IMG/VR virus record: IMGVR_UViG_3300028590_000046 | Coordinates: 1 to 40,633 of that record | DNA: 40,633 nt | Reading direction: 5' to 3' (one strand) | DNA from: a virus | Shown: one piece after another, positions 1-9,020 of the stretch | Layout of the letters: the number at the start of each line of letters is the position of its first letter | How positions within the stretch are numbered: position 1 is the stretch's first letter | The notes under the pieces: model-generated | What the model saw: only the letters and a program-made list of their open reading frames with translations | What the model was told of the DNA's origin: nothing | Database searches by the model: none | Program-made: the position numbers and the translations under genes

Positions 1-2
1 CA

Positions 3-407
3 ATGAAGCAGGTGAGTATCAACGAGCTGTCGGTTTTGACCGGCAAAACCCGAGAGACAATCGGGAAGGCGCTCGCCAATTTGCCGTTCAACGCCGGCCC
101 CAAGGGTGCCAAGCTTTTCAATTCCTACCACGCTCTTTCCGCGCTCTACCGGTCCAGCTCACTGTCCGGGGAAAAGCCAACCGATCAACTGGCTTTGAAG
201 CGCATCGAGCAAATCGATTTGGAGATGGAGGTCACCCGTCAGGAGCGGATCACTATCGAGGCCATGAATGCTGTCAATGATGAGGTGTTCCAGTCGGCGG
301 CGGCGCTGATCAAATCCCACAAAGGGAAGGTGCTCACCGAGGAGGTCATCAATGACATTTACGCCGCCTTCCGATCGATCCCAGAGAAACTGAAATGGAC
401 AGCGTAA
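3..407 (+). CDS. Terminase small subunit (Nu1/DUF1441-like)
   Basis: 134 aa. Probable DNA-recognition subunit of the packaging motor. The first 35 residues read as a small winged-helix or HTH (SINELSVLTGKTRETIGKAL), as in Nu1-like and DUF1441 proteins, followed by a charged helical region that would bind the large subunit. The stop overlaps the next gene by 13 nt, as expected for a terS-terL pair. The ATG lies 2 nt from the window edge, so any ribosome site would come from the other end of the molecule if it is circular. Family assignment is from motif and position. Confidence 0.8.
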   Translation: MKQVSINELSVLTGKTRETIGKALANLPFNAGPKGAKLFNSYHALSALYRSSSLSGEKPTDQLALKRIEQIDLEMEVTRQERITIEAMNAVNDEVFQSAAALIKSHKGKVLTEEVINDIYAAFRSIPEKLKWTA

Positions 408-2296
408 GCCTGGCGTCCTATCGCGCCGCGGTGGGCGCGCTGCTCATGCGGGCCTTCGCGAACTGGTCGGTCATGCCGCCGGAGGTATGGGCCGAGGAGG
501 TTCGCCGCATGCTCGACGGTCAGCGGTTCCGGTGGTCGTACGCCCCCTACCTCAAGAAGATGTATCTCAGCATCTTCGACAAGTCCGTCCAGGAAACCGT
601 CTTCGAGCTGTTCAGCCGCGCTGGAAAGTCTGAGGTGATCCTGAACGCAATCGGATTCTGCATCGATCAGGACCCGCGGCGCATCCTCAACCTATGGCCG
701 ACCGAGAAGCACGGGGAAAAATTCTCAAAGGACAACCTGACCGGAGAGCTTTTCGACCCCACCCCATGCCTTCAGTTCCTCGGCTCGAAAGCCAACAAGC
801 GCACCGGATCAAACACCCTTCTGCACAAGCTTTTCCCCGGCGGCCTGATCGACATTTTCGGCGCGAACAGTCCCGGAGACATGCGGCGCGCGAAGGGGAA
901 TTTCCTCTACGGTGACGAGGTTGATTCCATCCAGGAGTCGCAGACCGACGAAGGCGATCAGCTGATGATCTTCAAAAAGCGCGGCGACGAATACCCGGAC
1001 ACCATTAAGGTTTTCGCGTCGTATCCCTCACTGAAAGGGCGAAGCCGAATTCACGCCATGCTGGAGGAATCCGATTTTCAACAGTATTTCGTGACGTGCG
1101 TTCGGTGCGGAGGGGAGCCCTACGTGATGCACCGCCGGCAGTTGCGGTATGAGGCCGAAAAGCCGGAGGAAGCGCGCATGGAGTGTCCTGTTTGTCGTGA
1201 GCTCCTGACCGACGACGACCGTTACGCCATGATGCTTCAAGGGAGAGACGCGGACCTCTGGAGGTCGACGAAGGAGTTCCGAGGGAAACGCGGATTTCAA
1301 GCGAACTCCATGCTCTGGCCGCATCCGGTGGACCGCAATAAATTCCCCGGCGGATTCCTTCAGATGCTCGCGCAAAAGGAGATCGACGCCGACAAGGCTG
1401 ACAATCCCGAGCGCAGCCGGCGCATCATCGTCAACACTGAGGACGCCGAGCCCTACGAGCCGAAATTCGAGCAGAAGGTTGATTTCTCCACGCTTTACCT
1501 GCGCCGCGAGGACTACGACCCGAAAACTAGGTGCCCCGAGGATGTCCTTACTGTCACCTTCGGAGCCGACTTGCAGCAGGATCGCCTTGAGGTTGAGTTT
1601 GTCGGCCACGGTCTGAACAGTCAGACATGGGGACTTGGCTATCGCGTCATTTACGGCGAGCCGCTTGCTCCGCACCTCTGGGATGAGTTCGACAAACTTT
1701 TGATCAACTCGTCATTCATCACGCTGTCCGGCCGCGCGCTTAAGGTCGGGGCGGGCGGCGTTGACTCGAGCTATAAGCCCGACACGGTTGACGCCTTCAC
1801 GCGCCCCAGGCTTGCGCGGCGGATCTGGTCTTTTCACGGATCGCCGACGCTCGGGAAGCCGATTGTCTCGAAGCCAACAAAGCGCGGCCGGTCGACTACC
1901 CTGATTTTCGAGATCGGGACCAACGAAGCGAAGGATGTGATTTATCAGCGTCTCGAGCTGGCTCCGCAAAAAGACCCGGCCACCGGGAATGATTTCTTTC
2001 CGCACGGATACTCCCACTTCCCGAAAGAAACCTGCTACGACGAGAAGTATTTCAAGGGACTGACCATTGAAAACGCCATCATGAAAAAGGCTCCGGATGG
2101 CGAGTTTTACAAGGCGTTCATTTGCCCCGACGGTGCGCGGAACGAGCCGCTGGACTGCCGGGTTTACGCAAATGCTGCGCTTGCGATATGGAAGCCGGAC
2201 CTTTCAGCCATGTCCGAGGCTCTGAAGCCCAAGGAAGAAGCCGAGCAACCGAAGCGAACATACGTCATGCGGCCTGGTGGTGGATGGCGAGTTTAA
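395..2296 (+). CDS. Terminase large subunit (lambda GpA family)
   Basis: 633 aa, the usual length of GpA-type terminases. ATPase and nuclease that cuts concatemers and drives DNA into the prohead. Visible: a degenerate P-loop region (FSRAGKSEVIL, about residue 75), a Walker B-like LYGDEVD near residue 172, and a C-x2-C ... C-x2-C zinc pair at about residues 234-268 (CVRCGG, CPVC). The C-terminal half, with acidic residues in FGADLQQD and GVDSS, fits the RNase H-like nuclease domain. It overlaps the small subunit by 13 nt. The final codon merges into a TTGCAA-type palindrome. Confidence 0.93.
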   Translation: MDSVSLASYRAAVGALLMRAFANWSVMPPEVWAEEVRRMLDGQRFRWSYAPYLKKMYLSIFDKSVQETVFELFSRAGKSEVILNAIGFCIDQDPRRILNLWPTEKHGEKFSKDNLTGELFDPTPCLQFLGSKANKRTGSNTLLHKLFPGGLIDIFGANSPGDMRRAKGNFLYGDEVDSIQESQTDEGDQLMIFKKRGDEYPDTIKVFASYPSLKGRSRIHAMLEESDFQQYFVTCVRCGGEPYVMHRRQLRYEAEKPEEARMECPVCRELLTDDDRYAMMLQGRDADLWRSTKEFRGKRGFQANSMLWPHPVDRNKFPGGFLQMLAQKEIDADKADNPERSRRIIVNTEDAEPYEPKFEQKVDFSTLYLRREDYDPKTRCPEDVLTVTFGADLQQDRLEVEFVGHGLNSQTWGLGYRVIYGEPLAPHLWDEFDKLLINSSFITLSGRALKVGAGGVDSSYKPDTVDAFTRPRLARRIWSFHGSPTLGKPIVSKPTKRGRSTTLIFEIGTNEAKDVIYQRLELAPQKDPATGNDFFPHGYSHFPKETCYDEKYFKGLTIENAIMKKAPDGEFYKAFICPDGARNEPLDCRVYANAALAIWKPDLSAMSEALKPKEEAEQPKRTYVMRPGGGWRV

Positions 2297-2312
2297 TGCA
2301 AATGACTTGCAA
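2296..2312. promoter_or_regulatory. TTGCAA palindrome, copy 1
   Basis: ATGCAA-ATGAC-TTGCAA. It starts on the last base of the terminase stop codon and ends 32 nt before the gpW-like gene. One of seven copies of a motif with consensus TTGCAAGTNACTTGCAA. Confidence 0.65.
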
Positions 2313-2344
2313 AACGATCTGGCGAGGGTAGAACTTCCGGCAAG

Positions 2345-2965
2345 ATGCCGGTCAACACCCTGTCATGCGTTCCGCCACGATTTGAGGCCGGGAACACGAT
2401 TGTCTGGACGCAGGACTTCCCGCGCTACCCGGCGTCGGAGTGGTCCCTATCCTTCGTTCTTTCGCAAGCCGGACAGGTAAAAGCCACGGTTTCCGGGGTT
2501 CCGAGCGGCGATTCCTTCACGGTCACCCTGACATCAACGGTTACCGACCGGCTTGCGGGCGGGACATACGATTGGGCCGAATACGTTACACAGAGCGGAG
2601 AGCGGGCCACGGCGGCAACAGGGACGCTGATCGTCCTGCCAAACCTCGCGACGAACGCCGCTCCGTCATTCGCCGAGCAGCAAGTTGAGCTTTTGCAAAC
2701 CGCCCTCGCCACCCTGGCGGCCGGAACGAATGAGACCGTCAACATCAACGGCCAGTCGTTCACCAAGCGGAACATTGAGACGTATCAGAAGCAGCTGACC
2801 TATTGGGAGGCTCGGGTTTTCCAGGAGCAACAACGACAGGCAGCGCTTCGCGGAAATCGTTCCGAGAACCGTGTCCGGACTGTGTTCGTGTCGCCGTATT
2901 GCGGAGTTCAACCATACGTCGGGGCGCCATGGGCGAACGGCTACAACGGGGGCAATTGTGGGTAA
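2345..2965 (+). CDS. Head protein with N-terminal beta domain and gpW-like C-terminus
   Basis: 206 aa. Residues 1-100 look like a beta-sandwich (alternating T/V/S-rich strands, IVWTQDFPRYPASEW). Residues 105-165 (QQVELLQTALATLAAG, SFTKRNIETYQKQLTYWEA) resemble the helix-hairpin-helix of lambda gpW head-tail joining proteins. Lambda W lies between terminase and portal, exactly as here. The fusion of a beta domain to a W-like domain is inferred from sequence character alone. It overlaps the portal start by 8 nt. Confidence 0.55.
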   Translation: MPVNTLSCVPPRFEAGNTIVWTQDFPRYPASEWSLSFVLSQAGQVKATVSGVPSGDSFTVTLTSTVTDRLAGGTYDWAEYVTQSGERATAATGTLIVLPNLATNAAPSFAEQQVELLQTALATLAAGTNETVNINGQSFTKRNIETYQKQLTYWEARVFQEQQRQAALRGNRSENRVRTVFVSPYCGVQPYVGAPWANGYNGGNCG

Positions 2966-4754
2966 AAAAAGCAGAGAGAAACGGGAGCGGGCCGCGGCTC
3001 GAAATATGTTCTCCCATTTGGAGCAGCGCGGATACCGCGAGACGGCGGCTGTCGGTGGACAAAATGGGGACTGGCCACTTTCCTTGATCGGCGAAGATTC
3101 CGCCGTTTGGCAAAACATCTGGGCTATCCGCGCGCGGATGCGGGATCTGTTCGATACAAACCCGTATTACATCAAATACCGGGAAACACTCTGGGCGAAC
3201 ATCTTCGGAGACACCGGCATAATGCTCCGCATGAAGGTCAAAGAGACCGAGGACCGCGTTGTTCATTCGCCTGATGAAAAGTGGGCGCTTGTTGCCCATG
3301 AGCGCCGCATCAATCGCCTTCGTGAATGGGCCGAGCAAAAGACCGGGACGAAAACTCAGCAGTACCGCGCCTTCCATCTCGCCGACAATCTCGACCGCAC
3401 AAAGCGCGACGAGCTCTTGCGCGGTAAGGCAACAATTCTTGTTGGCGATCCTGACGTTTACGCCAATCAACTGATCGAGCGGAAATTTAAGGAATGGCAG
3501 CTCGCGAAATTCTGCGACGCCCGCGGCAACCGGACATACAACCAGATCCGGCAGCTTCGGCTTTTGAGCGCGGCCCGTGACGGAGATTTTTTCATCCGCA
3601 TGGTCCGTGATCCGCGCGCCAACAAGTTCGGATTTACGCTCCAGCTTATCAACGCAGAATGGTGCGATCAGTTTTTCAACACCATCCTTCCGAACGGAAA
3701 CGTGGTGCGGATGGGCATCGAATACCCGCAATTCCCCTGGGGACTCGGAAAGGCTGTCGCGTTTTATTTCATCAAGCGCCAGCCGATGGACTGGCAGTTT
3801 TCCATCCCTGGATCGTTCAATTTTTCGTCTGGAAATCTGCATGACCGTATCCCGGCAGAGCAGATTATCCATTACGCTCGTTGGACGGACGGCGATTCCA
3901 CGCGGCCGGCTCCCTGGGGCGCGAACACCATCCCGAAGGCGCGGCAACTCGACCAATACGAGCTTGCGGAAGTTGTGGCCGCCCGTGAGCAGGCGTGCAA
4001 GGTGGGCTGGCTTTATTCCGACGTCCTTCCCGAGGGCGGATATTCTGGAACACCTGTCGACCCGCGCAATGGATTGCCGACCCAGCCCGTCGGGCCCGGC
4101 GAAACGCACGCGCTGCCCTATGGCGTCAAATACCAGCAGAGTGACCCGAAGCATCCGAACGGGAATTTCGAAAACTTCCGCAAGGGTCAACTCCGATCCT
4201 GGGCGGCCGGCATGCCTGGTGCAGACTACAATGTAATTGCGAACGACCTGGAAGGGATCAACTTTTCAGCCGGCCGACTCGGGCGCTTGGACACAAACGA
4301 GATTTCCAAAGTCATCCAGCGCTTCGACATCGACACTGCGGAAATCCCCGTGTTTGAGGGGTTTCTTGACATGTCCCTGATCACCGGGGCCGTCCCGCTT
4401 CCGCTTTCGAAATTCGAGAAATTCAACAAGCCGCTTTTCCAGGGTCGGCGCTGGCGCCAGGTGGACGAGGTCAAGGAAGTCACGGCCGCCGCCCTGCGCG
4501 TGGCGAACCATTTCAGCAGCGACCAGCGCGAGTGCGACGAAATCGGCGTGGACTTCGAGGAGATCCTTTTCGAGCAGGCAGAGGCGAACATGCTGAAAGA
4601 GCAGCTTGGGATTCCGACCGCGAAAACCGTCGAGACTCCGCAGCAATTCAGTGAGGGCGCGGAAGACGTTGAGGAGACCGAAGAGAATGAAGATGAGGAA
4701 GGAAAAAAGCCCAAAGCCAACAGCAAAAAGCATGCACTTGCAGGACGATCTTAA
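2958..4754 (+). CDS. Portal protein (lambda GpB type)
   Basis: About 598 aa from a GTG start at 2958; an upstream in-frame ATG at 2871 would overlap the preceding gene deeply and is less likely. Forms the dodecameric ring through which DNA enters and leaves the head. The order terminase - W - portal - protease/capsid is lambda-like, and the text (RMVRDPRANKFGFTLQLINAEWCDQ, taken in parts) matches the lambda-type portal family. The C-terminus is strongly acidic then basic (EDVEETEENEDEEGKKPKANSKK), common in portals. An ATG at 3006 is a further start option. Confidence 0.88.
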   Translation: MGKKSREKRERAAARNMFSHLEQRGYRETAAVGGQNGDWPLSLIGEDSAVWQNIWAIRARMRDLFDTNPYYIKYRETLWANIFGDTGIMLRMKVKETEDRVVHSPDEKWALVAHERRINRLREWAEQKTGTKTQQYRAFHLADNLDRTKRDELLRGKATILVGDPDVYANQLIERKFKEWQLAKFCDARGNRTYNQIRQLRLLSAARDGDFFIRMVRDPRANKFGFTLQLINAEWCDQFFNTILPNGNVVRMGIEYPQFPWGLGKAVAFYFIKRQPMDWQFSIPGSFNFSSGNLHDRIPAEQIIHYARWTDGDSTRPAPWGANTIPKARQLDQYELAEVVAAREQACKVGWLYSDVLPEGGYSGTPVDPRNGLPTQPVGPGETHALPYGVKYQQSDPKHPNGNFENFRKGQLRSWAAGMPGADYNVIANDLEGINFSAGRLGRLDTNEISKVIQRFDIDTAEIPVFEGFLDMSLITGAVPLPLSKFEKFNKPLFQGRRWRQVDEVKEVTAAALRVANHFSSDQRECDEIGVDFEEILFEQAEANMLKEQLGIPTAKTVETPQQFSEGAEDVEETEENEDEEGKKPKANSKKHALAGRS

Positions 4755-4771
4755 TTGCAAGTCAGTTGCAA
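4755..4771. promoter_or_regulatory. TTGCAA palindrome, copy 2
   Basis: TTGCAA-GTCAG-TTGCAA, immediately after the portal stop and 73 nt before the protease-capsid ATG. Followed by TAAAATTGACAAAG, which contains a TTGACA hexamer. Confidence 0.7.
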
Positions 4772-4844
4772 TAAAATTGACAAAGCGTCGCCCGCGTCCT
4801 ACGCCTCTCTGTGTCGAGCACCGCGACCCAAACCTGATCACACG

Positions 4845-6854
4845 ATGAGCGCAACCGCAGAGAAAAAGGAAATTAAGGTCCCTCAGCAGCTTTTCCGCGA
4901 GGCCATTTTTACCGAGGAAGGCGAGGGCGATCAGAAGCAAAAGCAGATCAGTATTTCCAGCGACGTCCCGTATCTTCGGTATGACTGGTGGAACGACGAG
5001 GAGTATTACGAAGTCCTTGACCATTCGCCCGGCGGATTCAATGACGCTCGCCTCAAGGCCGGGCTGCCGATGCTCTTTAATCACAATCGCGCTGACCATT
5101 TGGGGCGCGCGCGTTCCTTTTCGTCCAACGGAAAACGCATCACGGTTTCCGACGTGATTTGGGGCGAATCCGCTCTGGCAAAGGAAAAGAAGGCCGACCA
5201 CGACGCAGGCGTTTTGGTCGACACCAGCGTCGGTTATTCCATCATCGGAGATGGCGAGTGCGTTGGCGCGAAAGACGGAATTCCCATCTACAAATTTAAG
5301 TGGGAGCCGCACGAATTTTCCCTCGTCACCATCCCGGCCGACATCACCGTCGGATCCGGGCGAAATCGTTCCAAGCCGGATTGCGAACCGAATCTTATTG
5401 CAATCAACTTGCAAAAAGGAATTGACGAACCGCAGAAAAAGGAGCACAAGCAAACCATTCCTATGGCCGATCCCGTCACACCGACCGCCGAACAGAAGCC
5501 AACCGTTGATCTTGTCAAGGAGCGCGGCGACGCGATTACCGAATTCAAGGCCAAGTGCAAGCGAATCGATGATTTCGTTGCGGGCCTCAAAAACGAATCC
5601 TGGAAAAAGGCAGCCGCCACGGTCGCGCTCAAGCACAAGGACGGCGAAGCCAACTTCGATGAGTTCCGCGCCGAGGCCCTGAATTCCTTCGAGGGCGCCA
5701 CTCGGATCGACACGCCGCAAACTGAAATTGGCATGTCCGATAAGGATCTTCGCCGGTATTCGCTCGCTCGCGCCATTTACCTGCGCGGCACCGGAAAGCC
5801 TCTCGATGGCTTGGAGAAAGAAGCCAGCGACGCCACCGCGAAACTTCTCCGCAAGGAACCGGACGGCTTCTTCATTCCCGAGGATTGGAGCAACCGCAGC
5901 CTTCGCGAAATCCACGGCCTGGGCGAAACTGAAATGTCTCGACAGACGGAAATGCTCCGTCAGTTCCTTTTCCAAACCCGCACCCTCACCGCCGGAAATT
6001 TCCCGAGCGCTGGCGCGCTGGTCGGCGTTGATCTTCTCGCTGGCTCTCTGATTGAACTCCTGCGAAACAAGCAGGTTTTCGGATCGCTTGGCACGACCAA
6101 TCTTGGCGGCCTGACCGGAAATGTCGCGATCCCTCGTCAGACTGGCGCGAGCACAGCGTACTGGCTGCCAGAAGGCGGAAGCGTCACGGCATCCGACCAG
6201 ACCTTCAACCAGCTCGGCCTGACGCCGCATCGCCTCGCGGCTCAGACCGCTTACGACAAGCAGCTTTTGGCCCAGGCATCGATTTCCGTGGAAGCCATGG
6301 TCCGCAATGACATCGCCCTGCAAATGGCGCTGAAAAAGGATTTGGCGATTCTGGTCGGAACCGGCACTGCCGGAGAACCGCTTGGCATCTACAATACGAC
6401 CGGGGTTCAGACCGTCACCTTCAGTGGCGCGGCGACCTGGGCAAAGATCCTCGAATTCGAAACCAATCTCGCCACGGCGAACGCCGATCAGACTGGGATG
6501 CCGGTTTGGATCACTTCGCCGGCCGTCCGCGGAAAGTGGAAGAACGCGCCGAAAATCGCCGCCTCCACGTTCCCTATCTTTCTTTGGGGAGATGACAATC
6601 AGGTCAACGGCTACGGAACCGCTGTTTCCAATCAAGTTTCCGCAAACGCCTCCGGAAGCGTGCCAGCCAACGCTGTTTACTACGGAGTTCCGTCTGAAAT
6701 TATCGATGCCACCTGGGCGGGAATCGATACGGTGGTCAACCCGTATTCTCTCGATTCGACCGGACAGATCCGGCTCACCATTCAAATGTTCGTCGACCTC
6801 GCCCTGCGCCACGCGCCGGCCTGGGTCGTATCCACCGATTCCGGAGCTCAATAA
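4845..6854 (+). CDS. Prohead protease - HK97-fold major capsid protein fusion
   Basis: 669 aa. Residues 1-200 are an HK97-type prohead protease: LFNHN with the likely catalytic His, SVGYSI with the likely catalytic Ser, then EFSLVTIPAD. A charged helical stretch (about 210-330) looks like a scaffold or delta domain. From about residue 365 it is HK97-fold capsid protein (FPSAGALVGVDLL, VAIPRQTGASTAYW, DLAILVGTGTAGEPLGI). Start chosen at ATG 4845, since the frame upstream has no good start. An internal ATG at 5464 (MADPVTPT) lies just after a TTGCAA palindrome and could give a separate scaffold-capsid product. Confidence 0.92.
   Translation: MSATAEKKEIKVPQQLFREAIFTEEGEGDQKQKQISISSDVPYLRYDWWNDEEYYEVLDHSPGGFNDARLKAGLPMLFNHNRADHLGRARSFSSNGKRITVSDVIWGESALAKEKKADHDAGVLVDTSVGYSIIGDGECVGAKDGIPIYKFKWEPHEFSLVTIPADITVGSGRNRSKPDCEPNLIAINLQKGIDEPQKKEHKQTIPMADPVTPTAEQKPTVDLVKERGDAITEFKAKCKRIDDFVAGLKNESWKKAAATVALKHKDGEANFDEFRAEALNSFEGATRIDTPQTEIGMSDKDLRRYSLARAIYLRGTGKPLDGLEKEASDATAKLLRKEPDGFFIPEDWSNRSLREIHGLGETEMSRQTEMLRQFLFQTRTLTAGNFPSAGALVGVDLLAGSLIELLRNKQVFGSLGTTNLGGLTGNVAIPRQTGASTAYWLPEGGSVTASDQTFNQLGLTPHRLAAQTAYDKQLLAQASISVEAMVRNDIALQMALKKDLAILVGTGTAGEPLGIYNTTGVQTVTFSGAATWAKILEFETNLATANADQTGMPVWITSPAVRGKWKNAPKIAASTFPIFLWGDDNQVNGYGTAVSNQVSANASGSVPANAVYYGVPSEIIDATWAGIDTVVNPYSLDSTGQIRLTIQMFVDLALRHAPAWVVSTDSGAQ
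5398..5414. promoter_or_regulatory. TTGCAA palindrome, copy 3 (inside the capsid gene)
   Basis: TTGCAA-TCAAC-TTGCAA inside the coding sequence, at the junction between the protease and scaffold-capsid domains. It ends 49 nt before an internal in-frame ATG at 5464. Its presence in coding DNA at a domain boundary argues that it is kept for function. Confidence 0.65.
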
Positions 6855-6856
6855 TT

Positions 6857-7021
6857 ATGATCGTCACACTCACAAGCGACATCATCGTCAACGACGGGAA
6901 ACGCGGCGTCTTTCGCAAGAAGGGCGACCATGTGGAAGTCACGGACGGCGATGCCCGCGTCCTCATCGCGAACAAGCAGGCCGTCGAGCGTCAGCCCGAC
7001 ACTTCCAAGAAAGGCGCATAA
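6857..7021 (+). CDS. Small head-region protein
   Basis: 54 aa, beginning MIVTLTSDIIVNDGKRG, 2 nt after the capsid stop and 3 nt before the next gene, so clearly part of the head operon. The sequence suggests a tiny beta-barrel (ITSDI, GVFRKKGDHVEV). No family recognised. Small proteins at this place in other phages are decoration or connector factors. Confidence 0.65.
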   Translation: MIVTLTSDIIVNDGKRGVFRKKGDHVEVTDGDARVLIANKQAVERQPDTSKKGA

Positions 7022-7024
7022 GTC

Positions 7025-7435
7025 ATGAGTCCCATCGATCTCAAAAATTCACTCACCTACGCCGGTCTTGGTGGTCCGATCTCGGTCGCGACCAATAACA
7101 CCAATTTTGGCGTTGTGGACACATCGAATTATCTCGGCCAACTGGCCGTGCGTGTTCGCATCGGCGTCAAGACGGCGGGCGACAATGACGGATCCGTGAC
7201 GGTGCTCATCCAATCGAGCGCCACGAACAACGCCAGCAACGCCACCAACCTTGCGAGCGGAACCTTTTCTGTCAGCACGACCAACAACACCGCGGCGTCT
7301 GGAGTGATCGTTTACGACACCCGCGCCGAATACCGGTATTTGTTTGCTCGCGTGATCCTGGCGGGTACGAATTCGCCAGCTTACCCGATCTCCATTGATA
7401 CGGTCGGTCAGAAGCAGAATCAGCCAGCATCGTAG
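7025..7435 (+). CDS. Putative capsid cement or decoration protein
   Basis: 136 aa, rich in T, N, S, A and V with alternating beta pattern and no lysine-rich tail. The end (EYRYLFARVILAGTNSPAYP) recalls Bbp16-like capsid cement proteins, and the position directly after the capsid gene fits. This is inference from composition and place. A strong hairpin follows the stop by 23 nt. Confidence 0.5.
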   Translation: MSPIDLKNSLTYAGLGGPISVATNNTNFGVVDTSNYLGQLAVRVRIGVKTAGDNDGSVTVLIQSSATNNASNATNLASGTFSVSTTNNTAASGVIVYDTRAEYRYLFARVILAGTNSPAYPISIDTVGQKQNQPAS

Positions 7436-7458
7436 TTTTCTAATTGGGGAGAGAAGCG

Positions 7459-7491
7459 AATCCCCGGAGTGATGCAAGCGCTCCGGGGATT
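7459..7491. terminator. Strong stem-loop after the capsid operon
   Basis: Perfect 11-bp stem AATCCCCGGAG / CTCCGGGGATT with an 11-nt loop, between the cement gene and the accessory cassette. There is no T tract after it, so it may be a weak terminator or an mRNA stabiliser that separates abundant head transcripts from the genes that follow. Confidence 0.5.
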
Positions 7492-7528
7492 TCCCCTGAA
7501 AAATCGCACAACGATTCAACGAGATTCA

Positions 7529-8764
7529 ATGAAACCTATCTTTGTCCCCCTTTTGCATAACGGAAATGGTTCCGTTATGGCTAACTTCATGATGTGCCAC
7601 GGCGAGGCGTTTGCCGGCCGGACCATCGACATGCGAGCCATCGGCGACAGTCACGCTGGCCGCGGAATGAATCGCACCGCTTGCGATTTCCTTGAGTCCA
7701 ACTGCGACACCTGGCTCAACATCGATGCTGACATTCTCTTCACATCGAAGGATGTCGCGAAGATCCTGGCTCCGGGAATTTCACTCCTCTACGGACTCTA
7801 TCCCAAAAAACAGGACGACACGCCGCCGTGCATTGGGACCTTTGCGCAGGTTGATGAGAGTCGCCCTGACGGACTTGTTGAGGTCCGCCGTGCAGGCCGT
7901 GGCTTCATGCGTGTTGACCGGTCACTTCTGGAGGCCATGAAGGAAGAGAACGGAGGACACGCCCGCAAGTTCTTCAACCACGGTCGTGAAGAATGGGAAT
8001 TCTTCGAGTCTGGCGTTGTGACTGGCGAAATGTCGGCCATGGACGGCGGGCGCGCGGAATGGATCTCCGAGGATTGGTATTTTTGCGAGCGGGCCCGTCA
8101 GGTTGGCGTGCCGACGCTGGTTGATCCGACAATTGCTCTTGGGCATGAAGGATCGAAGGTGTTCCGGTTCAATATGAACCAGGTCGAGCGAATCGACACG
8201 GGCGGGTCATGGGAACAAATCCCCGGATGGTTCACTCGTGAGGATGCCGAAGCGTATCGTGCCATCGTGACCGCAATCCCCGACGGCGGGAAATTCCTCG
8301 AGGTGGGATGCTGGCTCGGCCGCAGCCTGTCCGCGTTCTGCGAGTTCGCACAGGCCGCAGGAAAGAAGGTCGAAGTTCACGCAGTCGATACCTTCGAGGG
8401 AACGCCCGGCGAGGGAGGTTATTCCGGACCCTTGGCGGTTAATGACGGAAATGTCCGCGCAGCATTCGAGGCAAATATTCAAGCGGGAGGATTTCGTGAT
8501 TCAGTGACAGTTCACGAGGGGGAAAGTCGCGAATTCGCTAAGGCGTTTGGGTTCAACACCCTTGATGCTGTGTTTCTGGATGGCGACCATTCTTTCAGGG
8601 GAGTCGCTTCCGATATCGCAGCATTTCTGCCAAGTGTTCGTTCGGGTGGAATCTTCGCCGGTCACGATGCCGACTATCCCGACGTCATGCGGGCCGTTCG
8701 CGAATTTTTCCCTGCCGACCAAATCAAAACCATCGGTCGTTGCTGGCTGGTGAAAATCCCCTGA
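7529..8764 (+). CDS. Glycosyltransferase-methyltransferase fusion
   Basis: 411 aa. Residues 1-225 form a glycosyltransferase-like domain with a DXD metal-sugar motif (NIDADILF, D66/D68) and RGMN, GRGFMRV and SEDWYFCERA motifs shared with the shorter protein at 9017. Residues 240-411 are a class I SAM-dependent methyltransferase: glycine motif LEVGCWLGRS (about 256-265), AVDTFEG (about 285), and DAVFLDGDHSF. Start placed at ATG 7529, because MKPIFVPLLHNGNGSV aligns with the start of the paralogue. Probably decorates a virion component or a host surface glycan. The substrate is unknown. Confidence 0.75.
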   Translation: MKPIFVPLLHNGNGSVMANFMMCHGEAFAGRTIDMRAIGDSHAGRGMNRTACDFLESNCDTWLNIDADILFTSKDVAKILAPGISLLYGLYPKKQDDTPPCIGTFAQVDESRPDGLVEVRRAGRGFMRVDRSLLEAMKEENGGHARKFFNHGREEWEFFESGVVTGEMSAMDGGRAEWISEDWYFCERARQVGVPTLVDPTIALGHEGSKVFRFNMNQVERIDTGGSWEQIPGWFTREDAEAYRAIVTAIPDGGKFLEVGCWLGRSLSAFCEFAQAAGKKVEVHAVDTFEGTPGEGGYSGPLAVNDGNVRAAFEANIQAGGFRDSVTVHEGESREFAKAFGFNTLDAVFLDGDHSFRGVASDIAAFLPSVRSGGIFAGHDADYPDVMRAVREFFPADQIKTIGRCWLVKIP

Positions 8765-8768
8765 TTCT

Positions 8769-9020
8769 ATGAAAAAAACGTCCAGTCCTTCAAAGGTCGC
8801 TTCGAAACCCAAAAAGAAAACGGTCACCGTCGGCGTTCGTGCCGTCGTGTTTTCCGAAAAGGCCGTTGCTGCGGCATTCACCGAATGGGATCGCCGGTTT
8901 CGCGAAAACCCCGAGGAATTTCTTTCCCAGGCTGAAAGCCTGCTCAAACAAACCCCGGAAACCTACGGCGAGGCGTGCGCCCCGTATTTCCTCCAGATCC
9001 TTGCGGAAATCGCACCGTGA
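8769..9020 (+). CDS. Small protein between the two glycosyltransferases
   Basis: 83 aa. The N-terminus is very basic (MKKTSSPSKVASKPKKK). The rest is helical with aromatic and acidic residues (FTEWDRRFRENPEEFLSQ). It starts 4 nt after the fusion gene and shares GTGA with the start of the second glycosyltransferase, so the three genes are translated together. No family recognised. Confidence 0.6.
   Translation: MKKTSSPSKVASKPKKKTVTVGVRAVVFSEKAVAAAFTEWDRRFRENPEEFLSQAESLLKQTPETYGEACAPYFLQILAEIAP

Noticed and set aside
1432-1460. AACACTGAGGACGCC in the terminase as another tag element
   Set aside because: It encodes NTEDAEP in the middle of a conserved gene with no hairpin; likely chance.
2760-4190. 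476-codon open frame on the minus strand
   Set aside because: Antisense to the portal gene, no domain, and the portal is certain.
4266-6851. 861-codon open frame on the minus strand
   Set aside because: It lies fully opposite the protease-capsid fusion. Composition is that of an antisense shadow in GC-rich DNA and it has no recognisable domain.
7459-7491. Riboswitch reading of the hairpin before the glycosyltransferase
   Set aside because: Only one stem, no conserved core; simpler as an end-of-operon stem-loop.
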